A DNA stretch of 64,000 nucleotides from CAVSRC01 sp963785065. GTDB lineage: Bacteria; Pseudomonadota; Alphaproteobacteria; Rhizobiales; Kaistiaceae. A model generated the notes under the pieces. It had not been told where the DNA came from, did no database searches, and saw nothing but the letters and a program-made list of their open reading frames with translations. The position numbers and the translations under genes were made by a program. Positions 59,985 to 64,000 of the stretch are shown here, piece after piece (positions within the stretch are counted from its first letter, which is position 1; the number at the start of each line of letters is the position of its first letter). Location of the stretch: NCBI GenBank assembly GCA_963785065.1, contig CAWATX010000002.1, positions 2,108,001 to 2,172,000 of the forward strand. Reading direction: 5' to 3'.

Positions 59985-60764
59985 TCACAGCCGGGCGATG
60001 GTCAGCCCGCCATCGACATTGACGATCGTCCCGGTGGAGAAGGCGACATCGGCCCGCGCCAGCGCGCGGACGGCGGCGGTCACATCTGCGCCTTCGCCCC
60101 AGCGCCCGGCCGGGACCAGCCCGGATTCGATCAGCGCGTCGTATTTCGCCGCGACGCCAGCGGTCATGTCGGTGCGGATGACGCCGGGGCGCACCTCGAA
60201 GACGGCGATGCCCTCGGCCGCAAGCCGGGCGGCAAAGCCCTTGACCGCCATGGCCAGCCCCGCCTTCGACACGCAATAGTCGACCCGGTTGAGCGACACC
60301 ATCTCGGCCGAGCAGGAGGTGACGAAGATCAGCGCCCGGCCCGTTTTCGGGCCCGCGGCGAGCATCCGCTTCGCAGCAGCCTGGGCGAGGAAGAAGGCGC
60401 CGCGCAGGTTGACGCCCATGACGGCGTCGAAGTTCTCCGGCGTGGTCTCCATGAGGTCGAGCCGCTGCGGCGGCGCAATGCCGGCATTGGAGACCAGCAC
60501 GTCGACCGGCCCGAGCGCGGCCTCGACCGCATCGAGGACGCGGGCGTGGTCTTCGATCGCTTCGACCCGGCCGGCGACATAGACGGCGCGGGCGCCATGG
60601 GCGGTGAGCCGCGCCACCGCGGCGCGCGCCACTTCGTCCTCGGCCGCGGTGCCGGTGATCGCCACGTCGCAGCCATCGGCGGCGAGGCCTTCCGCGACGG
60701 CGAACCCGATGCCCCGCCGTCCGCCAGTGATGAGCGCCACCCGCCGCTCCCCTGTGTCCGCCAT
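59985..60764 (-). CDS. SDR-family oxidoreductase (3-ketoacyl-ACP reductase-like)
   Basis: A 259-residue NAD(P)-dependent enzyme. The cofactor motif TGGRRGIGFAVAEGL, the NAG motif VSNAGIAPP, the catalytic Ser in FVTSCSAEMVS and the YxxxK pair in YCVSKAGLAM are intact; it ends VNVDGGLTIARL. It starts 13 bases after the GH88-like gene, so it is the second gene of that operon. It probably reduces or oxidises a sugar-derived ketone or aldehyde released by that enzyme; this is inference. The ATG follows GGGAG. Confidence 0.87.
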   Translation of the reverse strand: MADTGERRVALITGGRRGIGFAVAEGLAADGCDVAITGTAAEDEVARAAVARLTAHGARAVYVAGRVEAIEDHARVLDAVEAALGPVDVLVSNAGIAPPQRLDLMETTPENFDAVMGVNLRGAFFLAQAAAKRMLAAGPKTGRALIFVTSCSAEMVSLNRVDYCVSKAGLAMAVKGFAARLAAEGIAVFEVRPGVIRTDMTAGVAAKYDALIESGLVPAGRWGEGADVTAAVRALARADVAFSTGTIVNVDGGLTIARL

Positions 60765-60777
60765 GGCATATCGCTCC

Positions 60778-62151
60778 CTAGATGGCGAAGAATGTCGGAT
60801 AGGGCTCGCCTTTGGCCAGCCGCTGTACGATGAGCGCCAGCTCGCGCATGTGGTAGTCGCCCCACATGGTCGCCTCGCCGGAGGGGTTGCGCCGGCCCGG
60901 CTGCACATGGTCCCAGCCGTTGGGGCGGTGATACTGGCTGTGCAGCACCAACCCCTGATGGTCGGGGTCGGCCGAGAGATAAGTGGGCCCGAGCAGGGTC
61001 GAAAGCACAGTCAGGCCGGCTTGACTGTAGGTGCGGGCACCATCGCGTCCATGCGCGGCGAGCCAGCGCCCATAGCGGATGAGGCCCTGGGCGCCGATCG
61101 CGGCGGCGGACGAGTCGACCGGCTCGATGTCGTTCTCCGGCTCGGACGGGCGGTCGTAGACGTCGCCCAGCTCCTTCAGTCCCGGCGCGCCGGTGTCCCA
61201 ATAGGGAATGCCGTCGCTGGCGCTATGGGCAATATAGAAGTCGCAAGTCGCCGCCGCGGCGCGGTCGAAAAGATCGATGACCTCCGCCTTTCCGCCATCG
61301 GGCGCAAAGTCCGCCTCCTCGCGCGTGTCGAGGAATTCGAGCAGTTCGGCATAGCCGGTCATCGCCCAGGCGAGGCCGCGCATCCAGGTGGTGTAGCCGG
61401 AATAGCCCTGCTGGGCGTTGACGCAGCGGAAGGCGCCGTTGACGACATTGAAGATCGCCTCGTGGGCAGTGCGCCCGCGCTCGTCCCAGATGTCGCGCCC
61501 TTCGGCCCAGAACAGGTTGTAGGTCGCCGTCGTCTGTGCGTGTGCGATGAGCCGGCCGAGCAGCGGGACAACGGCGTCGCCTTCGCCCTTCATGACATGG
61601 CCGAGCTGGTGACCCAGCGCCAGAACGCGCAGCGTGCGCATGGTGTCGATGAACAGCGAGTGCGGGCCGTTGAAGGAGCAGATATAGCCGTCGCCGTCGC
61701 CGAGGTCGGTCCAGCGCCGCGCCTGCACCGCCGCCGAGCACTTGATGGCGAGCTCGCAATACTCCCTTTGCCATTCGTTCGGCGCGATACGCCCCTCGGC
61801 CATCAGGCGGAGCAGATTGCCGTAGGTCGAGACCTGGTTGAAGCCGTGGTCGTGGACGCCGAAATGGGTGACATGCACCGGCATGTGCTGCCGCGTGCGC
61901 GCCAGGCCAAGCTCGAGGAAACGGTCCTCGCCGGTGGCGTCGAACTGCAGGATCGCCGAACCGAACTCGAAGCCCTGGGTCCAGTCGGTCCAGCCGCGCG
62001 GGCTGTAGCGCCCCGCGACCGTGTGCACCGGCGCCCCGGCGGCGCGGTCGAGCGTGGCGTCGATCGACAGGATCTTGCCCCCCGACATGTCCCACATGCG
62101 GCCGATCGCCGGCAACAGCTCTTCCGGGGTCAGCGTGTCGTCGATCTTCAT
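60778..62151 (-). CDS. GH88-like unsaturated uronyl hydrolase
   Basis: A 457-residue cytoplasmic protein of the alpha/alpha-barrel GH88 type. Indicative parts are WTDWTQGFEFGSAILQFDAT, THFGVHDHGFNQVSTYGNLL (with the D/H cluster near the active site), TYNLFWAEG, QQGYSGYTTWMRGLAWAMTG and IPYWDTGAPG. Such enzymes hydrolyse unsaturated glucuronyl residues from cleaved polysaccharides. No lyase or transporter is next to it. The ATG has a good GGGAGGAGAGGC site. A 16-base palindrome lies 49 bases upstream. Confidence 0.8.
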   Translation of the reverse strand: MKIDDTLTPEELLPAIGRMWDMSGGKILSIDATLDRAAGAPVHTVAGRYSPRGWTDWTQGFEFGSAILQFDATGEDRFLELGLARTRQHMPVHVTHFGVHDHGFNQVSTYGNLLRLMAEGRIAPNEWQREYCELAIKCSAAVQARRWTDLGDGDGYICSFNGPHSLFIDTMRTLRVLALGHQLGHVMKGEGDAVVPLLGRLIAHAQTTATYNLFWAEGRDIWDERGRTAHEAIFNVVNGAFRCVNAQQGYSGYTTWMRGLAWAMTGYAELLEFLDTREEADFAPDGGKAEVIDLFDRAAAATCDFYIAHSASDGIPYWDTGAPGLKELGDVYDRPSEPENDIEPVDSSAAAIGAQGLIRYGRWLAAHGRDGARTYSQAGLTVLSTLLGPTYLSADPDHQGLVLHSQYHRPNGWDHVQPGRRNPSGEATMWGDYHMRELALIVQRLAKGEPYPTFFAI

Positions 62152-62199
62152 GCAGCCTCTCCTCCCAGAGCAGCACTGGTCCTTCAGTGGGTCCCAAAA

Positions 62200-62215
62200 G
62201 TAACCCGCTGGTTAC
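62200..62215. promoter_or_regulatory. LacI/GntR-like operator candidate upstream of the GH88 operon
   Basis: GTAACC-CGCT-GGTTAC is a perfect inverted repeat with 6-bp arms, 49 bases upstream of the GH88-like start. Sites of this form are bound by LacI-family sugar regulators such as GntR. No regulator gene lies in the window near it. Confidence 0.5.
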
Positions 62216-62279
62216 AAAATGCCACCATTTTCGACAGATCGGGCCGGCGCGTAACCTGAAAGCACTGGGTTGGGTTTGA

Positions 62280-62354
62280 TGGTGCTGCCGGTAAGGATTG
62301 AACTTACGACCTCCCCCTTACCAAGGGGGTGCTCTACCACTGAGCTACGGCAGC
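62280..62354 (-). tRNA. tRNA-Thr(GGT)
   Basis: Acceptor arms GCTGCCG/CGGCAGC pair fully, the D arm has AGCTCAGTGGTAGAGC, the anticodon stem CCCCC/GGGGG holds the loop TTGGTAA (anticodon GGT), and the T arm has AGTTCAATCC. The discriminator A is followed by encoded CCA. It reads ACC and ACT codons. Confidence 0.97.
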
Positions 62355-62455
62355 CGAAACGCACGTGGCGCGGCGCTTAACTGCCATAGCGGCGGGGGCG
62401 GTTCAAGCGTCCACAACACTTTCGGCAACTCTGCCGCGGGTCTAGAAAGGCGATC

Positions 62456-62647
62456 ATGGCCGGCCGCAAGCCCTCCGATGGCGAACCGAAGACGCGCGAG
62501 GAGCGCCTCGCCGAGGCGCTGCGCGCCAACCTGCGCCGCCGCAAAGCCGCCTCCCGTGCCCGCCGGGAGGGGGGCGCGGCGGACGAGCCCGCCCCGCAAG
62601 ACGATGATTTGCCTAGGGAATCCGGGCCTTCCGGCCGCCGATCTTGA
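62456..62647 (+). CDS. Small basic protein preceding murA
   Basis: A 63-residue, Arg/Lys-rich protein with the central helix TREERLAEALRANLRRRKAA and an acidic ending DEPAPQDDDLPR. Short ORFs with a TREERLAxALRANLRRRK core precede murA in many Rhizobiales genomes, as here. Function is unknown. The ATG follows AGAAAGGCGATC. Confidence 0.75.
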   Translation: MAGRKPSDGEPKTREERLAEALRANLRRRKAASRARREGGAADEPAPQDDDLPRESGPSGRRS

Positions 62648-62739
62648 GTCAGCCGCATTCGTCCGCTAGACCCGCCCCAGTCGCCGGGGCCGCTGGGGCA
62701 TCGGCCGCGTGATTCGAGAAAGAACGGGGGGGGCGCCAC

Positions 62740-64000
<1,261 letters not shown>

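Overview
The window is a GC-rich chromosomal segment of an alphaproteobacterium, most likely Hyphomicrobiales (Rhizobiales). The placement rests on gene content: a PodJ-like polar localization factor, ALAS-type hemA, TIGR02186/TauE pair, DUF6460 and DUF4212 proteins, the ligase-associated DNA damage response module, class I lysyl-tRNA synthetase, and a short conserved ORF in front of murA. No phage, insertion sequence, plasmid gene or CRISPR array was seen, so this looks like core chromosome with scattered short palindromic repeats.

Layout. 1-15 kb: an ATP-dependent DNA ligase (cut by the window start), an FMN riboswitch driving a RibN-type riboflavin importer, a UvrD-like helicase, a membrane protein, then the other parts of the ligase module (exonuclease, Lhr-like DEXH helicase, PdeM phosphoesterase) mixed with an EamA exporter and a TPR methyltransferase. 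Palindromic repeats sit in frame inside both the ligase and the helicase genes, and a carbonic anhydrase (can) remnant lies on the pdeM 3' end. 12.6-13.3 kb has no protein gene but carries repeats and a strongly structured stretch. 13-25 kb: TIGR02186/TauE, the PodJ-like protein, an S24/LexA-like repressor with a palindromic site, a secreted nuclease-like protein, lysK, terB, a solute-binding protein, a broken glycosyltransferase and tRNA-Gly(CCC).

25-34 kb is the most distinctive block: a TPR-Ser/Thr kinase converges on an FHA-transmembrane-trypsin protein. That gene is divergent from a large protein combining a cyclic-nucleotide-binding/Crp regulator, a TPR-like region, a SLOG-like domain and a degenerate cyclase-like domain. 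Two secreted proteases (chymotrypsin-like and metzincin) follow. I propose this is a phospho-signalling/proteolysis system; that role is inference.

34-46 kb is housekeeping: pyrD, a GT4 glycosyltransferase, proline iminopeptidase, a DUF4212/sodium symporter pair, mscL, an aminotransferase, an AbrB-type membrane protein and hemA. 46-51 kb is a ugpBAEC glycerol-phosphate ABC transporter operon. 51-64 kb has a lytic transglycosylase, a prolyl-tRNA editing protein, an RND efflux pair, a LemA/DUF2207 pair, an SDR/GH88 operon behind a palindromic site, tRNA-Thr(GGT) and the start of murA.

All calls come from reading the sequence and family knowledge; no database search was run. Residue positions are approximate unless exact motifs are given.
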